Positions 1-5,036 of a stretch of DNA of 6,133 nt are shown here, piece after piece. Made by a program: the position numbers and the translations under genes. A model generated the notes under the pieces. It worked only from the letters and a program-made list of their open reading frames with translations, had not been told where the DNA came from and ran no database searches. Source of the DNA: Burkholderiales bacterium (GTDB lineage: Bacteria > Pseudomonadota > Gammaproteobacteria > Burkholderiales > Burkholderiaceae_D); the NCBI GenBank assembly GCA_028868455.1, contig JAGWUK010000205.1, positions 1 to 6,133 of the forward strand. The letters are read 5' to 3'. Positions within the stretch are counted from its first letter, which is position 1. Each line of letters starts with the position of its first letter.

Positions 1-1
1 A

Positions 2-1159
2 GTTGGTAAAAATGTAGCGACTACCGAAGGAACGGTTATTTTTGAAAACCGTTTATTCCAATTAATTCAATACACACCTTTGACGAAAACCGTTCATCAG
101 CGACCGCTGTTGATGGTGCCTCCATGCATTAACAAGTTCTATATTTTGGACTTGCAGCCAGAAAATTCCGTCGTCAGATATGCCGTTGAACAAGGACACA
201 CGGTGTTTTTGGTGTCTTGGGCGAATCCTGACGAAAATATGGATGACGTTACCTGGAACGACTACATCGAGGACGGAGCGATCAAGGCAATTCATATCGC
301 TCAGGAGGTCGGTAAGCAAGAGCAACTGAATATGTTCGGCTTTTGTGTCGGTGGAACAATCATTGCTACGGCTTTAGCAGTTTTAGCAGAGCGCGGGGAG
401 CAACCTGCCAGCAGTCTGACATTATTGACGACTCTCCTGGATTTTTCAGATACGGGCGTTCTGGATGTCTTTGTTGACGAAATGCAGGTCGTTATGCGTG
501 AACAGACAATTGGAAGCAAGGGGTTATTACCTGGGCGTGATTTGGCAAGTACGTTCTCTAGTCTGAGAGCAAATGATCTGGTCTGGAACTATGTCCAATC
601 CAATTATTTAAAAGGCGAGGCACCGCCCCCTTTTGATTTGTTGTATTGGAATGCAGACAGCACAAATTTGCCTGGTCCAATGTTCTGTTGGTATCTTCGC
701 AATACCTATCTGGAAAACAATTTGAAGCAGCCAGGAAAGTTGCTGGTAGCGGGTAATAAGGTTGATCTTGGCAAAATTGATGCGCCTGTTTTTGTGTACG
801 GATCGCGTGAGGATCATATTGTTCCCTGGCAGGCAGCTTTTGCATCCACTTCGTTGCTAAATCCGAAAAATCGGAAGCGGAATCGTTTTGTGCTGGGGGC
901 TTCTGGGCATATTGCTGGCGTCGTAAATCCGCCAGCGAAAAAGAAACGCAGTTACTGGACTAACGATAATCCGGTCAGCGACGCAAAGACATGGTTAGAA
1001 ACAGCGACGGAGCATCCGGGAAGCTGGTGGCCAGAGTGGTCGGAATTTTTGTCGGAGCACGGTGGAAAGATGGTGAAGGCGCCTACTAGCCCAGGTAACG
1101 CAAATTGCCAGGCAATTGAAAGCGCACCGGGTCGTTACGTGAAAGTCAGAGCAGATTAA
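2..1159 (+). CDS. phaC: Class I poly(3-hydroxyalkanoate) synthase PhaC, 5'-truncated by the window edge
   Basis: PhaC polymerises (R)-3-hydroxyacyl-CoA, mainly 3-hydroxybutyryl-CoA, into polyester on the surface of cytoplasmic granules. The frame is open from base 2 and shows 385 residues, the C-terminal two thirds of a family that is usually about 590 residues long. The start codon lies outside; a TTG at 80 is internal, because the residues before it (VGKNVATTEG, FQLIQYTPL) already match the family. The lipase-like box GFCVGG places the catalytic Cys at 344-346, the Asp of DHIVPW at 812-814 and the His of GASGHIAG at 908-910, so the Cys-Asp-His triad is complete. Other family signatures are MVPPCINKFYILDLQPENS, LVSWANP and NPPAKKKRSYW. 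Compared with C. necator PhaC as I recall it, the Cys-Asp distance is 5 residues shorter and the Asp-His distance 4 longer, the latter from a basic insertion (see findings). phaB follows after 44 bases, probably in the same transcript. Identification is very secure. Confidence 0.97.
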   Translation, partial: VGKNVATTEGTVIFENRLFQLIQYTPLTKTVHQRPLLMVPPCINKFYILDLQPENSVVRYAVEQGHTVFLVSWANPDENMDDVTWNDYIEDGAIKAIHIAQEVGKQEQLNMFGFCVGGTIIATALAVLAERGEQPASSLTLLTTLLDFSDTGVLDVFVDEMQVVMREQTIGSKGLLPGRDLASTFSSLRANDLVWNYVQSNYLKGEAPPPFDLLYWNADSTNLPGPMFCWYLRNTYLENNLKQPGKLLVAGNKVDLGKIDAPVFVYGSREDHIVPWQAAFASTSLLNPKNRKRNRFVLGASGHIAGVVNPPAKKKRSYWTNDNPVSDAKTWLETATEHPGSWWPEWSEFLSEHGGKMVKAPTSPGNANCQAIESAPGRYVKVRAD

Positions 1160-1191
1160 TCGTAGGTGTAGCGAAGCTTAATATTTCAAAC

Positions 1192-1197
1192 AGGAGA
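1192..1197 (+). promoter_or_regulatory. Ribosome binding site of phaB
   Basis: AGGAGA lies 6 bases before the ATG at 1204. It is a strong Shine-Dalgarno sequence and fixes the phaB start. The 44-base phaC-phaB gap contains no terminator-like hairpin, which supports co-transcription. Confidence 0.85.
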
Positions 1198-1203
1198 GCA
1201 AGT

Positions 1204-1944
1204 ATGTCAAAGCGTGTTGCGTATGTAACCGGTGGTATGGGTGGCATTGGGACTTCCATTTGTAAACGTTTATGCAAGGACGGATATACCGTCGTTGCCG
1301 GTTGTGGCCCTAACTCACCTCGGAAAGATAAATGGCTGGCAGATATGCGTGCGGAAGGGTATGACATTCATGCCTCTGAAGGCAACGTCTCTGACTGGGA
1401 CTCAACGAAAGCGGCATTTGATAAAGTAAAAGCTGAAATCGGTGAAGTCGATGTACTGGTCAATAATGCTGGCATTACGCGCGATGGTCAGTTCCGTAAA
1501 ATGAGTAAAGCGGACTGGGATGCTGTAATGGATACCAACCTGAATTCGTTGTTCAATGTGACCAAGCAAGTGATTGAAGGAATGGTTGATCGTAACTGGG
1601 GCCGCATCATTAATATTTCTTCCGTCAATGGGCAAAAAGGGCAGTTCGGACAAACCAATTACTCGACCGCGAAAGCAGGTATTCACGGATTTTCTATGGC
1701 ATTGGCACAAGAAGTTGCGACAAAGGGCGTAACAGTCAATACCGTGTCACCGGGCTATGTTGGTACCGATATGGTCAAAGCCATTCGTCCTGATGTGTTG
1801 GAAAAAATTGTTTCAGGAATTCCTGTCAAGCGTTTGGCTGAGCCTGAAGAAATTGCTTCTATCGTTGCATGGATTGCGTCAGATGAGGGTGGTTATGCAA
1901 CCGGTTCTGATTTCTCCATCAATGGTGGCTTGCACATGGGCTAA
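1204..1944 (+). CDS. phaB: Acetoacetyl-CoA reductase PhaB (NADPH-type)
   Basis: PhaB reduces acetoacetyl-CoA to (R)-3-hydroxybutyryl-CoA, the monomer used by PhaC, in the cytoplasm. The 246-residue product equals the length of C. necator PhaB and is a classical short-chain dehydrogenase. The Rossmann motif TGGMGGIG is at residues 9-16, NNAG at 87-90, and the Asn-Ser-Tyr-Lys catalytic set is N112, S140, Y153 and K157. The stretch CGPNSPR at 34-40 matches the loop that in PhaB favours NADPH over NADH, and SSVNGQKGQFGQTNYSTAKAG and VSPGYVGTDMVKAIRP are PhaB-specific. These separate it from the related FabG reductases. It follows phaC directly, with no phaA thiolase between them, unlike the phaCAB order of C. 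necator. The ATG start is supported by AGGAGA six bases upstream. Confidence 0.97.
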   Translation: MSKRVAYVTGGMGGIGTSICKRLCKDGYTVVAGCGPNSPRKDKWLADMRAEGYDIHASEGNVSDWDSTKAAFDKVKAEIGEVDVLVNNAGITRDGQFRKMSKADWDAVMDTNLNSLFNVTKQVIEGMVDRNWGRIINISSVNGQKGQFGQTNYSTAKAGIHGFSMALAQEVATKGVTVNTVSPGYVGTDMVKAIRPDVLEKIVSGIPVKRLAEPEEIASIVAWIASDEGGYATGSDFSINGGLHMG

Positions 1945-1972
1945 TTTCTGCGTTGTGCAAAATGCATTAGTG

Positions 1973-1995
1973 GATTTGTTTTAAATCAGCTTTTT
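1973..1995 (+). terminator. Weak AT-rich hairpin with T run after phaB
   Basis: GATTT (1973-1977) and AAATC (1983-1987) can pair across a 5-base loop, and TTTTT follows at 1991-1995. The stem has only five mostly A-T pairs, so any termination would be inefficient. It is listed because it is the only stem followed by a T run close behind phaB. Confidence 0.25.
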
Positions 1996-2017
1996 ACAGT
2001 CCCTGATTGTAGTGATC

Positions 2018-2034
2018 CTGCCGCAGTGCGGTAG
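2018..2034 (+). repeat. Short GC-rich inverted repeat in the phaB-phaR gap
   Basis: CTGCCGCA and TGCGGTAG flank one base and can form a stem of up to 7 pairs (one of them G-U) with a 3-base loop. No T run follows, so it is not a normal intrinsic terminator. The first half, CTGCCGCAG, is itself a CTGC/GCAG palindrome, the kind of half-site reported for PhaR proteins of alphaproteobacteria, though with a 1-base spacer instead of the reported 3-4. The function is unknown. Confidence 0.45.
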
Positions 2035-2038
2035 AATA

Positions 2039-2069
2039 TGCCCATCAAATCATATGATTTCGATGGGCA
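2039..2069 (+). repeat. Nearly perfect 31-base palindrome in the phaB-phaR gap
   Basis: TGCCCATC (2039-2046) pairs perfectly with GATGGGCA (2062-2069). Between them AAATCATATGATTT (2047-2060) is a perfect palindrome, leaving only C2061 unpaired. As RNA this is a long stem with a very small loop; as DNA it is a two-fold symmetric site. No T run follows on either strand, which argues against a standard terminator. Possible roles are an RNA 3'-end stabiliser for phaB, a Rho-independent stop without U tract, or a dimeric regulator site. Confidence 0.6.
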
Positions 2070-2075
2070 ACTCAT

Positions 2076-2102
2076 TTGCAAGCAAGAAAATAAAAATTGC
2101 AA
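2076..2102 (+). promoter_or_regulatory. Candidate PhaR operator: two TTGCAA palindromes
   Basis: TTGCAA occurs at 2076-2081 and again at 2097-2102. The start-to-start distance of 21 bp places both on the same face of B-DNA, two helical turns apart. PhaR repressors are known to control their own gene and phasin genes through TGC-containing sites in several species. These palindromes lie about 137-163 bases before the phaR ATG, upstream of the candidate promoter. The assignment to PhaR is inference from position and motif; another regulator is possible. Confidence 0.35.
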
Positions 2103-2154
2103 AAAAAGGGGACAAACAATTCTTCGCGTTGACTTGATTTACTAAACACGCTGA

Positions 2155-2182
2155 TTGTTTGCTTGGAATAGTCTGGTATTTA
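2155..2182 (+). promoter_or_regulatory. Possible sigma-70 promoter of phaR
   Basis: TTGTTT (2155-2160) and TATTTA (2177-2182) are separated by 16 bases and would start transcription about 50 bases before the phaR ATG. An alternative -35, TTGACT at 2129-2134, has a good sequence but no convincing -10 at the right distance. Both are weak calls. phaR may also be partly expressed by readthrough from phaB. Confidence 0.3.
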
Positions 2183-2238
2183 TCGCGCCAACGTGTGTCT
2201 GATGAATCCTGGCGAAGAAGTTATCAATTGAGATTTCA

Positions 2239-2799
2239 ATGAATAGCGCAAAAAAATCAACACAACATCTGATCAAAAAATATCCAAATCGTCGTCTCTA
2301 CGATACGCAGACAAGTAGCTATATTACCTTGGTGGACGTAAAGCAGTTCGTGCTTGAGAACGACGATTTCGCAGTCGTTGACGCTAAGACTGGCGAAGAT
2401 CTGACACGTAGCATTCTGTTGCAAATTATTCTGGAAGAAGAGGCCGGTGGTACACCGATGTTTTCCAGTGTTGTGCTGGCGCAAATCATCCGGTATTACG
2501 GCCACGCCATGCAAGGCATGATGGGGTCCTACCTTGAGAAAAATGTCCAGGCATTCATCGATATCCAGAATAAACTGGCGGAAAATTCAAAAGGCATTTA
2601 CGAAGGCAAGCCTTTTAGTCCCGAAATGTGGACACAGTTTATGAATGTGCAGGGGCCAATGATGCAAGGAATGATGGGAAATTACATTGAGCAGAGCAAA
2701 AATTTGTTTGTGCAGATGCAAGAGCAGATGCAGAATCAGGCGAAAAATATGTTCAGTACTTTTCCATTCAATCCTGAAGATGTGAATAAGAATAAATAA
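2239..2799 (+). CDS. phaR: PHA synthesis repressor PhaR
   Basis: PhaR is a cytoplasmic repressor of granule-associated genes, typically phasin genes and phaR itself, and is released from DNA when it binds nascent PHA. The 186-residue product starts with the family's DNA-binding domain (about residues 10-70), marked by KKYPNRRLYDT at 13-23 and ITLVDVKQFV at 29-38. A polymer-responsive region follows, with FSSVVLAQIIRYYGHAMQGMMG (75-96) and amphipathic Met/Gln-rich helices. Residues 91-113 and 142-164 are copies of one unit beginning MQGMMG. The C-terminus is Met/Gln-rich and then Lys/Asn-rich, probably flexible. The first good start is the ATG at 2239; TGAGA at 2229-2233 is a modest ribosome binding site. 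That site and the ATG lie in a weak hairpin, ATTGA (2227-2231) with TCAAT (2236-2240). No phasin gene is next to it here. A strong terminator follows 62 bases after the stop codon. Confidence 0.96.
   Translation: MNSAKKSTQHLIKKYPNRRLYDTQTSSYITLVDVKQFVLENDDFAVVDAKTGEDLTRSILLQIILEEEAGGTPMFSSVVLAQIIRYYGHAMQGMMGSYLEKNVQAFIDIQNKLAENSKGIYEGKPFSPEMWTQFMNVQGPMMQGMMGNYIEQSKNLFVQMQEQMQNQAKNMFSTFPFNPEDVNKNK
2509..2730 (+). repeat. Internal duplication within phaR
   Basis: The segments 2509-2577 and 2662-2730 encode two 23-residue copies starting MQGMMGSYLEKN and MQGMMGNYIEQS, 51 residues apart. Similarity is clear at the protein level and, at the start of each copy, also at the DNA level (ATGCAAGG then ATGATGGG). 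This agrees with the repeated accumulation-regulator domain of PhaR proteins. The units are probably amphipathic helices that contact the polymer or other subunits. Confidence 0.7.
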
Positions 2800-2813
2800 T
2801 TTTAACTTAAGCC

Positions 2814-2850
2814 CCTGATTTTTCAGGAAAATTGCCGGCCGTAGCGGCAA
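2814..2850 (+). repeat. Two small hairpins between phaR and its terminator
   Basis: CCTGA (2814-2818) pairs with TCAGG (2823-2827) around TTTT. TTGCCG (2832-2837) pairs with CGGCAA (2845-2850) around seven bases. Neither is followed by a T run, so they are probably 3'-UTR structures of phaR mRNA, not terminators. GGCAA is also directly repeated at 2846, 2851 and 2859. Confidence 0.4.
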
Positions 2851-2861
2851 GGCAAGGTGGC

Positions 2862-2903
2862 AAAGGGTACAATAGCGGATTCGCTTTTTGTACCCTTTTT
2901 GTT
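2862..2903 (+). terminator. Strong Rho-independent terminator after phaR
   Basis: AAAGGGTACAA (2862-2872) pairs perfectly with TTGTACCCTTT (2888-2898). Inside it AGCG (2874-2877) pairs with CGCT (2882-2885) around GATT. The T-rich tail at 2896-2903 runs on after the stem. This should end phaR transcripts 16 bases before the rimO start codon, so rimO needs its own promoter or terminator readthrough. Confidence 0.9.
2868..2873 (+). promoter_or_regulatory. Candidate -10 element of rimO inside the terminator stem
   Basis: TACAAT differs from the TATAAT consensus at one position and is well placed to start transcription near 2880, giving a leader of about 39 bases before the rimO ATG. The -35 is poor: CGGCAA at 2845-2850 is at 17-base spacing but matches the consensus at only two positions. 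The call rests mostly on rimO otherwise having no visible promoter behind the terminator. Confidence 0.35.
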
Positions 2904-2918
2904 ATTTAAGTACCCGAT

Positions 2919-4301
2919 ATGTCTATCATTGAAATCCGTCGTCAAGAATCCACTTCCGCGCCAAAAGTCGGATTTGTCTCACTTGGGTGTCCTAAGGCAC
3001 TCGTCGATTCCGAGCAAATCCTGACGCAGCTTCGTGCCGAAGGCTACGAAACCGCTAAATCCTACGATGGTGCTGATCTGGTTATTGTGAATACATGCGG
3101 CTTTATTGATGCTGCAGTACAAGAGTCTTTGGATGCCATTGGCGAAGCGTTGGCAGAAAATGGCAAGGTTATCGTAACCGGCTGCCTTGGTGCTAAAAAA
3201 GATGCCGATGGCAAGGACATGATTCAGGCGATTCACCCCAAAGTATTGGAGGTCACTGGGCCGCATGCTTTGACAGAGGTCATGTCCGCCGTTCACAAAC
3301 ATTTGCCTAAACCGCACGAACCATTCATTGATCTGGTGCCGGCACAAGGCGTGAAGCTGACGCCGAAACATTTTGCCTACCTCAAAATATCAGAGGGCTG
3401 CAATCATCGTTGCAGCTTCTGCATTATCCCGTCCATGCGGGGTGACCTGGTGTCGCGTCCGATCGCTGACGTAATGTTGGAGGCTGAAAATTTATTCAAA
3501 GCTGGCGTGAAAGAGTTGTTGGTTATTTCGCAGGACACCAGCGCTTACGGTGTGGATGTAAAGTTCCGCATGGGTTTCTGGAATGGAAAACCAGTCAAAA
3601 CGCACATGACACAATTGGTCGAGGCTTTGGGTGAGCTGGCGAAACAATATGATGCCTGGGTTCGTCTGCATTATGTTTATCCCTATCCACATGTGGATCA
3701 GATTATTCCGTTCATGAACAATGGCCACGTTTTGCCTTATCTGGATGTGCCGTTGCAACATGCTCATCCTGACGTGCTTAAGCGCATGAAACGCCCGGCT
3801 AGCGGGGAAAAAAATATTGAGAGAATCAAAGCATGGCGCGAGATGTGTCCGGAAATTACCATTCGCTCGACTTTTATCGCTGGTTTCCCAGGTGAAACTG
3901 AAGAAGAGTTTAATTATTTGCTGGATTTCTTGCGCGAGGCAGAAATTGATCGCTTGGGCTGCTTTGCTTATTCTCCAGTGGAAGGTGCAACAGCCAATGC
4001 ACTGGAGAATCAATTACCCGATGACGTGAGAGAAGACCGTCGGCGACGTGTTATGGAGTTGCAGGAAGGCATTTCCAAAAAACGCTTGCAAGCAAAGGTC
4101 GGAAAGACTCTGCGCGTATTGATCGACTCTCTCGATCGTAGTGGCGGTGTGGGACGCAGTGCCGCTGATGCGCCGGAAATTGATGGCGTGGTTTATGTGA
4201 AGCCGCCATTTGAACCGCACCGCAAATTAAAAGTCGGTGAATTCGTTGATGTCAAAATTAATGCCGCAGATGCACATGATTTGTGGGGCGAGGCAATTTG
4301 A
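2919..4301 (+). CDS. rimO: Ribosomal protein S12 methylthiotransferase RimO
   Basis: RimO is a radical-SAM enzyme that adds a methylthio group to a conserved aspartate of ribosomal protein S12. The 460 residues have the family's three parts. The N-terminal methylthiotransferase domain carries cluster ligands C24 (in [16 protein letters not shown]), C60 (VNTCGF) and C89 (VTGCLGA). The radical-SAM core has the CxxxCxxC motif at C161, C165 and C168 within [21 protein letters not shown]-terminal TRAM domain runs from about residue 393 to the end. [17 protein letters not shown] and [10 protein letters not shown] are RimO rather than MiaB signatures. An in-frame stop at 2907-2909 makes 2919 the first possible ATG. 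The Shine-Dalgarno sequence is poor (only AAG at 2908-2910). The stop codon shares one base with the next gene's ATG, suggesting coupled translation. There is no functional tie to PHA; the neighbourhood is probably just conserved order. Confidence 0.97.
   Translation: MSIIEIRRQESTSAPKVGFVSLGCPKALVDSEQILTQLRAEGYETAKSYDGADLVIVNTCGFIDAAVQESLDAIGEALAENGKVIVTGCLGAKKDADGKDMIQAIHPKVLEVTGPHALTEVMSAVHKHLPKPHEPFIDLVPAQGVKLTPKHFAYLKISEGCNHRCSFCIIPSMRGDLVSRPIADVMLEAENLFKAGVKELLVISQDTSAYGVDVKFRMGFWNGKPVKTHMTQLVEALGELAKQYDAWVRLHYVYPYPHVDQIIPFMNNGHVLPYLDVPLQHAHPDVLKRMKRPASGEKNIERIKAWREMCPEITIRSTFIAGFPGETEEEFNYLLDFLREAEIDRLGCFAYSPVEGATANALENQLPDDVREDRRRRVMELQEGISKKRLQAKVGKTLRVLIDSLDRSGGVGRSAADAPEIDGVVYVKPPFEPHRKLKVGEFVDVKINAADAHDLWGEAI
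4288..4293 (+). promoter_or_regulatory. Ribosome binding site choosing the ATG at 4301
   Basis: GCGAGG lies 7 bases before the ATG at 4301, inside the 3' end of rimO. It supports that ATG over an in-frame GTG at 4283, which has a less suitable upstream sequence and would put six extra residues before the signal peptide. Confidence 0.55.
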
Positions 4302-4762
4302 TGGTTGGTCAGCGATGGATAGCAGTGATCTGTTTCGCTTTCAATATGGGCTGTGGTGCGGCGCCTGCGCAGGCGCAACAGACTGCGCCCATGTCCAACC
4401 CGGTATTTGCGCAACCTGTCACGCTAAGGGGACGGCTGGGCGGTGATGTGGTGCAAATGCAGTTGCAGCCAAAGAAGGAAGACATGGATAGTGTTGAAGG
4501 TAGCTATTTCGTCTTTGGTGGAAAGCGAAATCATGGGAATCGCATTTTGCTTGCTGGCGAAGTCAGCCGTAATAAAGTCAGCATGGAAGAATCCGAAGAT
4601 GGGGGGGATGTTTCCGGTCAATGGGATGGTGAATTAAACGGGACGACGTTTCGCGGTGTCTGGCAGTCTGATGATGGAAAACTGAGTCTGGATTTCTCGC
4701 TGGAATTGGTCAGCGATGATCGCAAGCCCATGAAGAAAATCGCGCAACACAATAAAAAGTGA
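4301..4762 (+). CDS. Predicted secreted (periplasmic) protein of unknown function
   Basis: I do not recognise the family. Starting at the ATG that overlaps the rimO stop codon (TGATG), the product is 153 residues. Residues 1-25 look like a type I signal peptide: a positive charge at R5, a hydrophobic stretch WIAVICFAFNMGCGA, and a cleavage site AQA|QQ after A25. C18 is preceded by NMG, a poor lipobox, so a lipoprotein is less likely. The mature part (about 128 residues) is rich in Gly, acidic residues and alternating hydrophobics. It includes VEGSYFVFGG at 65-74, RILLAGEV at 81-88 and VSGQWDGELNGTTFRGVW at 104-121, a regular pattern of G-x-W/F turns that suggests a small beta-sheet or barrel fold. 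The tail is Lys-rich (MKKIAQHNKK). It is co-transcribed with rimO and ends at a strong terminator. A start at GTG 4283 (159 residues) is possible but less likely. Confidence 0.8.
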   Translation: MVGQRWIAVICFAFNMGCGAAPAQAQQTAPMSNPVFAQPVTLRGRLGGDVVQMQLQPKKEDMDSVEGSYFVFGGKRNHGNRILLAGEVSRNKVSMEESEDGGDVSGQWDGELNGTTFRGVWQSDDGKLSLDFSLELVSDDRKPMKKIAQHNKK

Positions 4763-4790
4763 CCGCCGTTCTGTGTGAGGTACGTCTCGC

Positions 4791-4833
4791 AAAATAGCGT
4801 GGTATTTCGAATTGAATGCTACGCTATTTTTTT
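4791..4833 (+). terminator. Strong Rho-independent terminator of the rimO unit
   Basis: AAAATAGCGT (4791-4800) pairs perfectly with ACGCTATTTT (4821-4830), and the stem can be extended inward by about seven further pairs, some of them wobble. Seven T residues (4827-4833) end the structure. It lies 28 bases after the stop codon at 4762 and separates the rimO pair from the downstream gene. Its outer arms are symmetric in sequence (AAAA/TTTT), so it might also act on minus-strand transcription. Confidence 0.92.
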
Positions 4834-4865
4834 GAGCGCAGGACTGAAGTTTTTGAACGAAACAA

Positions 4866-4947
4866 TATACTCCCGTCAAAATTTTAAAAAAATGCCATGA
4901 AGCGCAGTTGGTTAGCGCGGAGTTTAAAAATACCTGGGGGGAGTATA
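4866..4947 (+). promoter_or_regulatory. Long-range inverted repeat in the metC leader
   Basis: TATACTCCC (4866-4874) and its exact reverse complement GGGAGTATA (4939-4947) enclose 64 bases. Within them TTTTAAA (4882-4888) can pair with TTTAAAA (4923-4929), and GCGC (4902-4905) with GCGC (4915-4918) around AGTTGGTTA. If transcribed, this makes a nested three-stem fold. As DNA, the repeat centres lie 73 bp apart, close to seven helical turns, as expected for a looping regulator. TATACT (4866-4871) also resembles a -10 element. No known riboswitch class is recognised. Confidence 0.4.
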
Positions 4948-4995
4948 AGTCTTTCATCTAATTTTTTGAAAATCAAAATGCCTTCAAGGTGTTTC

Positions 4996-5005
4996 TGTTA
5001 TAACA
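4996..5005 (+). promoter_or_regulatory. Extended -10 promoter of the metC-like gene
   Basis: TGTTATAAC (4996-5004) fits the extended -10 pattern TGn-TATAAT with one mismatch and would start transcription near 5011, about 26 bases before the ATG. No good -35 is seen at 16-18 bases, as is common for extended -10 promoters. TGTTATAACA (4996-5005) is also a perfect palindrome, overlapping a second one, AACATGTT (5002-5009). Confidence 0.45.
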
Positions 5006-5022
5006 TGTTCAATCCATCGTTC

Positions 5023-5027
5023 AAGGG
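5023..5027 (+). promoter_or_regulatory. Ribosome binding site of the metC-like gene
   Basis: AAGGG lies 9 bases before the ATG at 5037. It is of moderate strength and supports that start, which gives an N-terminus of the expected length for the family. Confidence 0.6.
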
Positions 5028-5036
5028 TTGCTCAGC

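Noticed and set aside
80..1159. phaC starting at TTG 80 as a complete 359-residue gene
   Set aside because: The frame is open to base 2, and the residues before 80 match conserved PhaC sequence, so the gene enters from outside the window.
3492..4013. 173-residue minus-strand open frame
   Set aside because: It lies entirely within rimO, whose frame is unambiguously conserved. The antisense translation shows no recognisable motif and there is no ribosome binding site.
4893..4965. Possible tRNA gene, because AGCGCAGTTGGTTAGCGCG looks exactly like a tRNA D arm
   Set aside because: Positions 8-9 are AA instead of TA. The following five bases GAGTT have no anticodon-stem partner, there is no T arm with GTTC, and no 3' acceptor strand complements TGCCATG. 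At most it is a decayed fragment or chance similarity.
4837..5036. Known SAM or SAH riboswitch upstream of metC
   Set aside because: I looked for the conserved cores of these classes and saw none. The visible inverted repeat does not match a known class by eye.
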